Source: DAOUFU01 sp034429275 (GTDB taxonomy: Bacteria; Chloroflexota; Anaerolineae; Aggregatilineales; Aggregatilineaceae). Taken from it: 18,174 nt of DNA. The translations under genes were made by a program, and so were the position numbers. Positions 7,704-14,536 of the stretch are shown piece after piece. The stretch's first letter is position 1, and every line of letters starts with the position of its first letter. The stretch lies in assembly GCA_034429275.1 (NCBI GenBank), contig DAOUFU010000191.1, positions 1-18,174 of the forward strand. Direction: 5' to 3'. Below the pieces are notes generated by a model. That model did not search any database, had not been told where the DNA came from, and saw only the letters and a list, made by a program, of their open reading frames with translations.

Positions 7704-8641
7704 GGGAGGTTCACCTCCGGGGAAGACTCGCCGCCCGGCACCTGGGCGACCAGCACCGAAAGCAGGTCCGGGCCGCGCCCGTTGCGGCGATCCCACCGCT
7801 CGCGCAGGCGGTCGCGCCAGGTGTGGCGCGGCGGCAGGTCCAACACGGCCAGGCCCTGCGCCAGGACGGAATCGCGGAGGGCAGCCGCGCGCCCCGGAAC
7901 GCCATCATCCAGCACGGCCAGCCAGCCGCCGGGGTGCAGCGCTGCCACCGCGCCCGCCAACGCAGACTCGATCACCGCGTCGGGGACATCCTGGATCACG
8001 ACCAGCTCAAAACGCGCCGGGGCCAGGGGCGGATGACCCGGATCGGCCTGCACGCGCAGGTAGCGCGCGAAGCCATAGGCACCCAACCCGCCGCGCGGCC
8101 CGGTGCGGGCATCCAGCGCCAGGGTGGTATAGCCCGCCACGTCCAGCGCATAGGCCAGCCAGCCCAGGCCCGCACCAAGCACGGCGGCCCCTCCGCGCGG
8201 CCCAACCGGCAGATCGCCGCCGCGCATACGGGCCGCTTCCAGGTAGCGCCAGAACAGGGCGGTCTGGTCCGCGCGTGAGGCCCAGTAGCCCAGCGGGTAA
8301 CCGCTCAGGCCGGTCTGCGGCAGCGACTTAAAAGCGTCTTCCTCTGGCACCGGCCAGCCCCGCGCGGCACAGGCGGAGTCGTACTCGGCGGAGAGGCGGT
8401 CGAATTCGGCACGGCGGGCCGGATCGACCAGCCGGACGATGCCCGCCTCGATGGGGAACAGGTGGGCGGAGTCGGCGGCGCAAGCCAGGCCGTGTTCGCC
8501 CGGCTGAAGCGATGCCCCATCGACCGGGCAGACCAGCAGCGCGAGATAGTCGCGGCCCCGGCCCTTATACGCGCCGCGCGCAAGGTCCGCCGGGCGAATG
8601 GGGCGGCTGGCAGGGGTAGGATCGGGGGTGGGAGTAGTCAT
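7700..8641 (-). CDS. SAM-dependent methyltransferase-like protein with degenerate Trm112-like N-terminus
   Basis: This 313-residue protein has two parts. Residues 34-74 (LLVCPVDGASLQ, then LFPIEAGIVRLVDP) follow the pattern of the Trm112-like zinc ribbon fused to many methyltransferases, but only one cysteine of each expected pair remains (C38 and C54), so zinc binding is doubtful. Residues 145-260 form a Rossmann methyltransferase core: VLGAGLGWLAYAL is the glycine-rich motif I, LALDA carries the acidic residue expected to hold SAM, and ALHPGGWLAVLDDG is the later strand and turn. The substrate is unknown. The gene follows another methyltransferase gene by 30 bases and overlaps the AddB-like gene by ATGA, so the three are probably co-transcribed. 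Its ATG at 8639-8641 fits the end of the preceding gene. Confidence 0.82.
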   Translation of the reverse strand: MTTPTPDPTPASRPIRPADLARGAYKGRGRDYLALLVCPVDGASLQPGEHGLACAADSAHLFPIEAGIVRLVDPARRAEFDRLSAEYDSACAARGWPVPEEDAFKSLPQTGLSGYPLGYWASRADQTALFWRYLEAARMRGGDLPVGPRGGAAVLGAGLGWLAYALDVAGYTTLALDARTGPRGGLGAYGFARYLRVQADPGHPPLAPARFELVVIQDVPDAVIESALAGAVAALHPGGWLAVLDDGVPGRAAALRDSVLAQGLAVLDLPPRHTWRDRLRERWDRRNGRGPDLLSVLVAQVPGGESSPEVNLP

Positions 8642-8671
8642 AGGCTCGGCGGTGGGTGATGATCGGTCGGG

Positions 8672-9532
8672 TTATGGGTCGCGGCGGCGCATCACGATCA
8701 AGGCGTGATCGCCCCAGGCGCGCAGGACCGGCCACTCGCGCAGCCAGCCCTCCAGCCGGGCGCGCCGCCGGTAGCGGTCCTGCTTCATGGCGAACAGGTC
8801 GTGTAGGTGAACGGGCGGCAGCAGCAGCGGGAAGGCCATCACGCGCTCGACGGTAAAATGATCGGCGAAGTGGGCGGCGAATTCGCCCGGCGCATAGAAG
8901 CGCACCGGCGCGATCACCGACCCGGCTCCGGCGCGGGTCTCGGTCCATTCCGCCGGGCGCTCCATAGTGGCATCGAGCGAGAGTCGGCGGATGTTGTGCA
9001 CGATCTCAAAAATGCAGCGGCGAGACATGATCATGGCGACAAAGGGCGCGCCGGGTTCGAGCAGGGCATCGAGCGCGCGCGACACCCCGGCCAGGTCCGG
9101 CTCGCAGTTGAGCGTGCCCAGGCTGGCGAACGCCCCCTGGAACGGCCCCCGTTCTTCGAGCTGATTCAGCCGCCCGGCGGGCAGCGCGTGGAAGACCAGG
9201 CCGCGCGTCAGGCCGTAGACGGCGGCTTTGGTCTGGGCCTGGCGAACCATCGCCGGGCTGATGTCGATGCCAAGCACGCTGTAGCCAGCCTGGGCGAGCA
9301 TCAGCGATTCCTCGCCGGTGCCGCAGCCGATGTCGAGCACGGTTGCGCCCTGCGGGAACCACTCTTTGAGCAGGCTCACATGCTGTTCGCGCAGCCAGCC
9401 GAGCAAGGGATTGCCGCGCCCGCTGTCGGTGGGTGTGCCATACTGCGCGTCATAGAACTGGGCCACCCGGTCGAACCGGGCCTCAAGCGTCTTGTACTGC
9501 TGAAGCAGGTCACTGCTGCTCCACTGATTCAT
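8672..9532 (-). CDS. Class I SAM-dependent methyltransferase
   Basis: This 286-residue protein is a clear class I methyltransferase. VLDIGCGTGEE at residues 65-75 is motif I (SAM binding), and VLGIDIS near 87-92 carries D90, which should bind the SAM ribose. FQGAFASLGTLNCEPDL is the motif IV region, with no DPPY or NPPY that would suggest DNA or protein-N methylation. LLEPGAPFVAMIMS is the strand and turn before the substrate-binding C-terminus. The C-terminal third, with RFYAPGEFAAHF, is typical of small-molecule methyltransferases, so a small metabolite or lipid substrate is likelier than DNA. The start overlaps the end of the small membrane protein gene by 23 bases, and the next methyltransferase gene follows 30 bases after the stop. 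A specific substrate cannot be assigned. Confidence 0.9.
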   Translation of the reverse strand: MNQWSSSDLLQQYKTLEARFDRVAQFYDAQYGTPTDSGRGNPLLGWLREQHVSLLKEWFPQGATVLDIGCGTGEESLMLAQAGYSVLGIDISPAMVRQAQTKAAVYGLTRGLVFHALPAGRLNQLEERGPFQGAFASLGTLNCEPDLAGVSRALDALLEPGAPFVAMIMSRRCIFEIVHNIRRLSLDATMERPAEWTETRAGAGSVIAPVRFYAPGEFAAHFADHFTVERVMAFPLLLPPVHLHDLFAMKQDRYRRRARLEGWLREWPVLRAWGDHALIVMRRRDP

Positions 9533-9803
9533 GTGATCCGCTTTCTTCCCCGCCGATCTGTGTCCCCTCGGTCACTGCGAGGTTTGGGCGGCGCACCATC
9601 CACCAGCCCGCAATCAGTCCAAGCCCTATGATCGGCCCAAACGCCATCGCGCACAAGGCGCGCAGCGCTGCCGACCAGCCGGTGATTCCCATCACCAGGT
9701 AGAGCACCACGGTGACGGCTGCAAAAACGCCCAACCATACCATCCCCAGCCGCGCGCCGCGCCGCCAGACTTCGCCCTGCCAGGGCTGCAAAGGCTCGCC
9801 CAT
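9510..9803 (-). CDS. Small membrane protein with two predicted helices
   Basis: I do not recognise a family. The 97-residue product has a short N-terminus, two hydrophobic segments (about residues 18-42, MVWLGVFAAVTVVLYLVMG, and 48-70, including FGPIIGLGLIAGWWMV), and a polar, acidic C-terminal tail, so both ends are probably cytoplasmic. The ATG at 9801-9803 is chosen because a GAGGG lies 5 bases upstream and the gap to the preceding gene is then 32 bases; the frame is open 17 codons further, to 9854, which would overlap that gene. It overlaps the methyltransferase start by 23 bases and is part of the six-gene operon. Confidence 0.7.
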   Translation of the reverse strand: MGEPLQPWQGEVWRRGARLGMVWLGVFAAVTVVLYLVMGITGWSAALRALCAMAFGPIIGLGLIAGWWMVRRPNLAVTEGTQIGGEESGSHESVEQQ

Positions 9804-9835
9804 AGTATCCCTCAAATCGCGCCAGCAGGCCGCGA

Positions 9836-11440
9836 TCACCGGACCAGCGGCCACACCCAGATATTGCGATAATAGCAGTCTGTCCGTGCCGCTTCATAAT
9901 TCATCAGCGCCACACCTACGCGCCCTTCTGCCGCCAGGACCGTCTCCTGAGTGACCAGTGCGCCGTTGATGTACAGCGTCACGCGGTCACCCTGGGCCAC
10001 AATCAGCAGGTTGTCGAGGGCGGAGGGCGCGATCATCGGGCTGAGGTCGTAGGCGTTGGTGGCCAGTGCCGCGTCCAGAGTCTGCACCAGGCCCCACCCG
10101 CCCAAGTTATCGACATAGGCGAGCGTGAAATTGCGCTCGTCCTGCCAGCGAAAGACCACACCGCAAGCCGTGCTCTCGCGCGTGGAGACTGCGCCGGCGG
10201 CAACGGCCAGCACAAAGTCGCTGTAGCGGGTGGACTCCACGCCGAGCAGTTCAAACGCGGTGCCTGGCTCCAGCACATTCGCGGCGGTGACGATCTTCTC
10301 CGCAATGAAGAGATCGTGCGCTGGGCCGGGCACAATCTGGCCGGAAGCGGCCAATTCCTCGACAATGGCCGCCGGGTTGTTGGCCTGCCAGGTGGTCAGC
10401 GCGAGCGGCAGGCCGCTGTAGGTGGTGCCGAGCCGCGTGGTGATCAGCGCGTTGTCGAACATGGCCTGGGGCGAATCGGTCTGCCCGGCATCGGAGGCGG
10501 CCAGCACGCCCAACCGGCCCGCGCCCACCAGCACCGTATCCGTCACCTGGCCCAATACCTGCCCATTGGCAAAGAAGACGAAGGGCGAGCCGCGCACCAG
10601 CGCGCCCAACGTCACGCCCGCCGGAGTCAGCGCGGGGTGAGCGGTCCAGGGCATGAGCGGGGATTCGCTGCCCGGTTCGTGGCGGACGACGGTCCATTGG
10701 CCCTGGTTGTTGATTCGCAGGGCGTAGTAGCTGATCTGGGTGCCCGCCCCCTGGGCGCGGAAGAATAAGCCAAATTCGCCATAGGACGGGCTGGCGAACA
10801 GGCGGGCATCGACCTGCAGATAGACCTCGTCGAAAGTGGCATCGCCTGGGGGCAGGGCCAGCACCACCTGGCCCGGCGCATTGACCGGGACGCGCAGCCC
10901 GCCCGCCGAAAGCCCAACCGGCGCATTGGCCGGAGTCTGCCAGGACACGGTGCCCTGCTCGAAGGTGTAGCGCTCAACCACGCGCGCGAATCCCGGCGTC
11001 AGGGTGAGCGAATAGGTGCCGCGCGTGGTGCCCCCGGTGCCGCCCCATCGGCTGATGCGCACGGTATACGCGCCGTCGTCGGGCAGTCGCAGCGCTTCCA
11101 GCCCGGCATCGCGCACCAGCGAATCCAGGTCGTCGTTTTGGGCGATGGCGGTGCCGCCCGGCCCGATGACTTCGATCACCGGGTCGAGATCGCCGCTGAC
11201 GGTGCGGGCGATCAATGAAATGGGCTGACCGGCCCTGCCGCTGAAGGTCCATTCCTCGGCGGGGGTAGAGTCATCGAGCGTGCCGCCTGCCACCTGGAAA
11301 AATTCCAGCGAGCGCGGGGTGCCCTGGGCATGAGCCGGGCGCGCGCCGCTCCACCCGCCAGGCATGGCGGCCAGCATCAGCAGCAGGGCGATCCAGGGGC
11401 GAACGGTTGCGATCACGAGCAGTCGCTTGTTCATTCTCAT
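9836..11440 (-). CDS. Secreted protein with PPC-like domain and two lectin/laminin-G-like beta domains
   Basis: The 534-residue product begins with a classical signal peptide: basic residues, a hydrophobic core at 16-26 (WIALLLMLAAM) and a probable signal peptidase I site AHA-Q at 36-39. Residues of about 45-150 look like a bacterial pre-peptidase C-terminal (PPC) beta domain, with WTFSGRAGQPISLIA, DLDPVIEVIGPGG and GAYTVRISRWGG. Two concanavalin/laminin-G-like sandwiches follow (about 155-335 and 385-534), shown by GEFGLFFRAQGAG with YYALRINNQGQW, and by CGVVFRWQDERNFTLAYVDN with VTLYINGALV. No catalytic motif is visible; binding of carbohydrate or another surface ligand is an inference from the folds. 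The gene overlaps the MFS gene by ATGA. A second ATG two codons in (11432-11434) is also possible. Confidence 0.8.
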   Translation of the reverse strand: MRMNKRLLVIATVRPWIALLLMLAAMPGGWSGARPAHAQGTPRSLEFFQVAGGTLDDSTPAEEWTFSGRAGQPISLIARTVSGDLDPVIEVIGPGGTAIAQNDDLDSLVRDAGLEALRLPDDGAYTVRISRWGGTGGTTRGTYSLTLTPGFARVVERYTFEQGTVSWQTPANAPVGLSAGGLRVPVNAPGQVVLALPPGDATFDEVYLQVDARLFASPSYGEFGLFFRAQGAGTQISYYALRINNQGQWTVVRHEPGSESPLMPWTAHPALTPAGVTLGALVRGSPFVFFANGQVLGQVTDTVLVGAGRLGVLAASDAGQTDSPQAMFDNALITTRLGTTYSGLPLALTTWQANNPAAIVEELAASGQIVPGPAHDLFIAEKIVTAANVLEPGTAFELLGVESTRYSDFVLAVAAGAVSTRESTACGVVFRWQDERNFTLAYVDNLGGWGLVQTLDAALATNAYDLSPMIAPSALDNLLIVAQGDRVTLYINGALVTQETVLAAEGRVGVALMNYEAARTDCYYRNIWVWPLVR

Positions 11441-12735
11441 GCCCGGCCTGCCTCTACGGTCTCGATGGATTCCGACTGGGGGGATGGCTCGCGCACCAGC
11501 ACAAAGAACAGGATCAGCCCCAACAGGCGGACCGCGGTAGACAGGCCAAAGACCAGGGTGAAGCCGGTTGCATCGAGCAGCCAGCCGCCCAGCAGCGGAC
11601 CTAGCGCCGCCGCCAGGGCGATCGTCGTGCTGTGGAGCGCGATGTAGCGCGGGCGATGATCGTCGGGCGTGCTGGCCAGCAGCAGGTTGAACGCCCCCAG
11701 GTTATAGCCCGCCCAGGCCAGCGCGGCGAAGCTGTTCACTGCGAACGCCTGCCAGGGATGGGTGACGAACAGCCACAGCGAGGGGATGAACGGGATCGCC
11801 AGCCCAAAGCGCATGGTCCAGGTCATGCCGCGCCGGTCGTGGATGCGGCCCATGATGCGCATCCCGATTACCGAGGCGAGTACGTTGGCGGTGGTGACAA
11901 AACCGATGGTGCCCACGCTCAGGCCGACGCCTTCGGCCATGTACACGGCGATGAACGGTCCGCCGATGCCTACGCCGAACTGGAGCACCGCGTGCGAGGC
12001 CGTGAAGCGGACCAGGGTGGGCATGTGGCGGGCATTGGCAATCGCTTCGCGCAGGGTGAGGCGCTCCTCGTGGCGGGTGGGGCGGTGTTCGGGCAGGCGG
12101 TTGTAGTAGTACAGCGACACCATGCCGAACAGGAAGGCCAATCCCAGCCCGATCTGGTAGCCGCGCGGCTCGCCGATCACGGCGATGATCTGCCCGGCGA
12201 TGGGGATCGCCAGCAGGCGCACGCCCTGGATGATGATATTGCGCGAGGCGAAATAAGCTCCGCGCAGCTGCGGCGGGACCAGGTCTGCCGAGAGCGCAGT
12301 CCAGGCGGCGCTGCCGAGTGTGCCAAACGCCGAGATGCCCACCCATCCGATCACGACCATCCATACCGCGCCTTTATCGGGCAGCAGGAAGGGCGCGGCC
12401 AGCATCACGAGCCACAGCAGGCGCGCGATCAGGCCGGTGATGACGGTCATGCCTTTGTAACGGCCCGTGCGGTCGGCGATGATCGCGCCGGGCATGGAGA
12501 GCAGCGCGCCCATCATCTGGTTGAGCGTGCTCACCAGGCCGATCTGCGCGTTCGACGCGCCCAGACTGAGGATATAGAGGGTGTAGTAGGGATCGGCAAA
12601 GCCGCCCGCCATCGAGGCGAACAGGCCATCGAGCCAGAATGAGCGCATCCCTTCCTGTTTCTCGACGGGCAGATGCGCTACTCGCGGGTAGCCCAGCCGG
12701 CGGACAAACCGGCCAGGGAGGGGCAAACGTTCCAC
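11437..12735 (-). CDS. Major facilitator superfamily transporter
   Basis: The 432-residue protein has about 12 hydrophobic helices in two halves. The loop after helix 2 reads GAIIADRTGRYKGM (about residues 84-97), a form of the MFS A-motif G-x-x-x-D-R-x-G-R-R/K; the matching loop in the second half reads GRIHDRRGMTW. The pairing of two related six-helix halves is typical. The substrate cannot be told: neither drug-efflux nor sugar-specific motifs stand out. The GTG at 12733-12735 is preceded by AAGGA at 7 bases. An ATG 29 codons later (residue 30) is less likely because the Shine-Dalgarno-like AGGAAGGG abuts it. It is the first gene of the operon that continues with the secreted protein, so the two may act together at the envelope; that is inference. 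Confidence 0.9.
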   Translation of the reverse strand: MERLPLPGRFVRRLGYPRVAHLPVEKQEGMRSFWLDGLFASMAGGFADPYYTLYILSLGASNAQIGLVSTLNQMMGALLSMPGAIIADRTGRYKGMTVITGLIARLLWLVMLAAPFLLPDKGAVWMVVIGWVGISAFGTLGSAAWTALSADLVPPQLRGAYFASRNIIIQGVRLLAIPIAGQIIAVIGEPRGYQIGLGLAFLFGMVSLYYYNRLPEHRPTRHEERLTLREAIANARHMPTLVRFTASHAVLQFGVGIGGPFIAVYMAEGVGLSVGTIGFVTTANVLASVIGMRIMGRIHDRRGMTWTMRFGLAIPFIPSLWLFVTHPWQAFAVNSFAALAWAGYNLGAFNLLLASTPDDHRPRYIALHSTTIALAAALGPLLGGWLLDATGFTLVFGLSTAVRLLGLILFFVLVREPSPQSESIETVEAGRA

Positions 12736-12830
12736 AATCCAATCCTTAGCGCATGAGGCGATGATTCAAGATGTGCGCCTCGATGGTCCGACAGAGGCGC
12801 GCCGGTCGAAACCGCGCGCCATGACTGTCG

Positions 12831-12870
12831 ATTGTACTGCATTGTAAGCTTTTATGGGGAGACCGTCTCC
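12831..12870 (-). promoter_or_regulatory. Possible promoter/operator region of the MFS operon
   Basis: On the minus strand two TACAAT hexamers (12841-12846 and 12831-12836) lie 10 bases apart, about 100 bases before the MFS GTG start, and each could be a -10 box. No good -35 is seen at 16-18 bases. Directly upstream is a 13-bp near-palindrome (GGAGAC, one base, GTCTCC, 12858-12870) that could be a repressor site. This is weak evidence. Confidence 0.2.
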
Positions 12871-12918
12871 GGCGCGGGTGCGTGCAAAACCTGACAGCGC
12901 GTTTTTCGGGCAAACACC

Positions 12919-13033
12919 GGCCTCACCCCAAACCTCGCCGCTCCCTGCGGGTTCGGCTCGGTTTTGCCCCTCTCCAAAACTATTTTTTGGAGAGGGGCGG
13001 CGCGGCCCGTTCCTGGCCGGGCGGGGTGAGGCC
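12919..13033 (+). repeat. Cloverleaf-type interspersed repeat, copy B
   Basis: This 115-bp copy has 11-bp terminal inverted repeats (12919-12929 with 13023-13033). Its central hairpin (arms 12966-12979 and 12985-12998, loop CTATT) has lost one C and one CG pair symmetrically on both arms compared with copies A and C, so pairing stays perfect. The left hairpin keeps a TGC loop and a CCC/GGG stem, with GCCG/CGGC (12937-12940, 12954-12957) below a 2x2 mismatch. The right hairpin is CGGCC (13003-13007) with GGCCG (13015-13019) and a 7-base loop. Orientation is the same as copy C. Confidence 0.82.
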
Positions 13034-13142
13034 AGATCGCCCGGCCAGCGCGTGCTTGATTTGCCAAGTGGTTGCCTGTCAACTTTTGCTCACACCCTCC
13101 GGCGGAGCTATCTCCGGCGAAAACGTATCCATAGAATGTCCT

Positions 13143-13172
13143 GGGGAGTGAGGCCGGACTCTCGCGGGTCAC
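13143..13172 (-). repeat. 30-bp fragment matching the copy C left flank and end, inverted
   Basis: The reverse complement of these 30 bases matches 18039-18068 at 27 of 30 positions. It includes the repeat-end sequence CCGGCCTCAC plus about 14 bases (GTGACCCGCGAGAG) that lie outside the terminal inverted repeat of copy C. It may be the remnant of a further, longer element or a shared insertion context. Confidence 0.6.
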
Positions 13173-13296
13173 TCTGGCCGGTGATTTTCTCAAAGTGCAT
13201 CAGGACGCTCTGAGCGTTCTCTGGTTTGTTCTGCCGCCGGGCGGCTTCAGCATCGCCTGCGAGGACAGCCCCGGCGATGCCCGGCTGGTGGTGCGT

Positions 13297-13911
13297 TTAC
13301 CCTGAGGCCGGCTCGCCCGCCGGTGACCGTTCTTCGGCGGGACGCAGCCCGATTCGCTCGATGATCGCCGCGCGGCCCGGCCATTCCTCGCGCAGAATGC
13401 CGAAGACGACATCATCGACATACTGCCCATCGACGAACCAGAGCGAGCGCCGACGGCCTTCGCACGGGATGCCGATCTTTTCCATCTGCCGGAGCACGCG
13501 GGCGTTGATGCCCATCGTTGAGAGCCACAGCTTGCGCATATCCAGCCAACCGAAGGCATAATCGACGAACAGCAGCAGCGCATCGGTGCCATAGCCGCCG
13601 CCCCAATAGGCCGGTTCGCCGATCATCGCGCCGACCATCGCCAGCCGGTGATGAGGGTGTACGTCGCCCATGCCGATGCTGCCCAGCAGCGTGCCATCTT
13701 TGGCGCGGATGCCGAAGCGCACGCCGAGCCTGGGCGCGGTGCGCTGTGCGGCCTCGGTGCGCCAGCGCTCGAACTGCGCGCGCGTGTAGGTGGTGTGCTC
13801 GCCCGCCGATGCCCAGAAACCGGCGATGCTGTTTTCCCAGGCCTGTTCGCGCTCAAGAAATGCCTGGCCATAGGGTACCAGGTCTACCAGCAGTCCTTCG
13901 AGAGTGGTCAT
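13297..13911 (-). CDS. GNAT-family N-acetyltransferase (paralogue A)
   Basis: This 204-residue protein is a RimJ/RimL-like GNAT acetyltransferase, expected to move acetyl from acetyl-CoA to an amine. It opens with LEGLLVDLVPYG, which all four paralogues share in some form. KDGTLLGSIGMGDV (71-84) is the first core beta strand, MIGEPAYWGGGYGTDA (97-111) is motif A with the pyrophosphate-binding loop GGGYG at 104-108, and YAFGWLDMRKLWLSTMGIN (118-136) is motif B, ending in RQMEKIGIPCEGRRR. The tail EEWPGRAAIIERIGL is shared with paralogues B and C. The substrate is unknown. The start follows AAGGA by 9 bases and lies 16 bases after the stop of paralogue B. It is the last gene of the five-gene operon. 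Confidence 0.9.
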   Translation of the reverse strand: MTTLEGLLVDLVPYGQAFLEREQAWENSIAGFWASAGEHTTYTRAQFERWRTEAAQRTAPRLGVRFGIRAKDGTLLGSIGMGDVHPHHRLAMVGAMIGEPAYWGGGYGTDALLLFVDYAFGWLDMRKLWLSTMGINARVLRQMEKIGIPCEGRRRSLWFVDGQYVDDVVFGILREEWPGRAAIIERIGLRPAEERSPAGEPASG

Positions 13912-13927
13912 GATGTCTGTTCCTTAC

Positions 13928-14521
13928 TTAGCGCTGCGCGGACGGCTGCGCGTGCAGCCCGATTCGCTCAATGATCGCCGCACGGCCCGGCCACTGCTCG
14001 CGCATCATGCCAAAACACAGCATATCCGCCCACGCATTATCGGCCCAGGTGGCTTCGCGGCAGCGCGCTTCCAGCGCGAAGCCCACTTTTTCCATCTGCC
14101 GGATGACGCGCGCGTTCAGGCTCATGGTCATCAGCCACAGCTTGCGCATATCCAGCCATCTGAAGGCGTAATCCATTGTCAGCAGCAGGGCATCGGTGCC
14201 GTAGCCGCCGCCCCAATAGGCCGGTTCGCCGATCATGGCGGTGAGCATCCCCAGCCGGTGCGGGGAATCGAGATGGTTGACGCCAAACAGCCCGATCGGG
14301 GTGCCGTCTTTGGTCTGAACGCCAAACCGGACAAATTTCAGCGCCAGGTGCGTATTGGCCCGATCCTCGGCGCGGTCGCGCTCCAGGCCCGCCTGGGTGA
14401 CAAACCAGCGCCCGCCTACTGCCCAGTAGAAAACACCTTCGCCGTTCAGCCAGTCGTGCTCCCTGGCTTCGAAGCGCGCACCAAAGGGGACCAGGTCCAC
14501 CAGCAGTCCTTCCAGTATCAT
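13928..14521 (-). CDS. GNAT-family N-acetyltransferase (paralogue B)
   Basis: This 197-residue RimJ/RimL-like GNAT protein is the closest relative of paralogue A. The two share LEGLLVDLVP at the N-terminus, TAMIGEPAYWGGGYGTDALLL with the CoA loop GGGYG at 104-108, WLDMRKLWLMTMSLNARVIRQMEK, and EQWPGRAAIIERIGL at the end. The DNA encoding the motif A region is identical over 35 bases (14202-14236 and 13592-13626). The regions around residues 20-60 and 145-165, where substrate contacts usually lie, differ strongly, which suggests a different acceptor. The ATG at 14519-14521 follows GGAG by 5 bases; a GTG one codon earlier is also possible. It begins 15 bases after the stop of the glycosyltransferase gene. 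Confidence 0.9.
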   Translation of the reverse strand: MILEGLLVDLVPFGARFEAREHDWLNGEGVFYWAVGGRWFVTQAGLERDRAEDRANTHLALKFVRFGVQTKDGTPIGLFGVNHLDSPHRLGMLTAMIGEPAYWGGGYGTDALLLTMDYAFRWLDMRKLWLMTMSLNARVIRQMEKVGFALEARCREATWADNAWADMLCFGMMREQWPGRAAIIERIGLHAQPSAQR

Positions 14522-14536
14522 CACGTCTCCGATCTG

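Larger units (their letters stand above)
12736..13296. other. Intergenic region between the MFS operon and the GNAT operon
   Basis: This 561-base stretch holds, from left to right, the candidate promoter region of the MFS operon (12831-12870), repeat copy B (12919-13033), a 30-bp fragment related to the left flank and end of copy C (13143-13172, inverted), and hairpins just past the end of the GNAT operon: ACGCT/AGCGT near 13205-13217, and GCATCGCC (13250-13257) with GGCGATGC (13273-13280). The last may help end the GNAT transcript, though there is no T tract. I find no credible protein-coding gene. Confidence 0.6.

Noticed and set aside
7704..7796. N-terminal extension of the AddB-like protein by 31 residues
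   Set aside because: It overlaps the upstream methyltransferase, while the ATGA start has a good ribosome-binding site and a natural N-terminus before the P-loop.
6294..8036. Plus-strand open frame of 580 codons opposite the AddB-like gene
   Set aside because: It is antisense, spans two real genes and is rich in Gln, Gly, Arg and Ala without motifs.
4323..9532. AddB-like nuclease plus methyltransferases as a restriction or phage-defence system
   Set aside because: The methyltransferases lack DNA-methyltransferase motifs such as NPPY or DPPY, no specificity or helicase subunit is present, and the nuclease matches the repair family; the evidence does not support a defence call.
11632..12642. 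Plus-strand open frame of 336 codons opposite the MFS gene
   Set aside because: The composition (His, Gln, Asp, Arg rich) is that of an antisense frame of a membrane protein, and the minus-strand reading has the MFS motif.
13200..13592. Minus-strand open frame of 130 codons at the end of the GNAT operon
   Set aside because: It overlaps paralogue A in another frame, is Ser/Arg-rich and has no motif.
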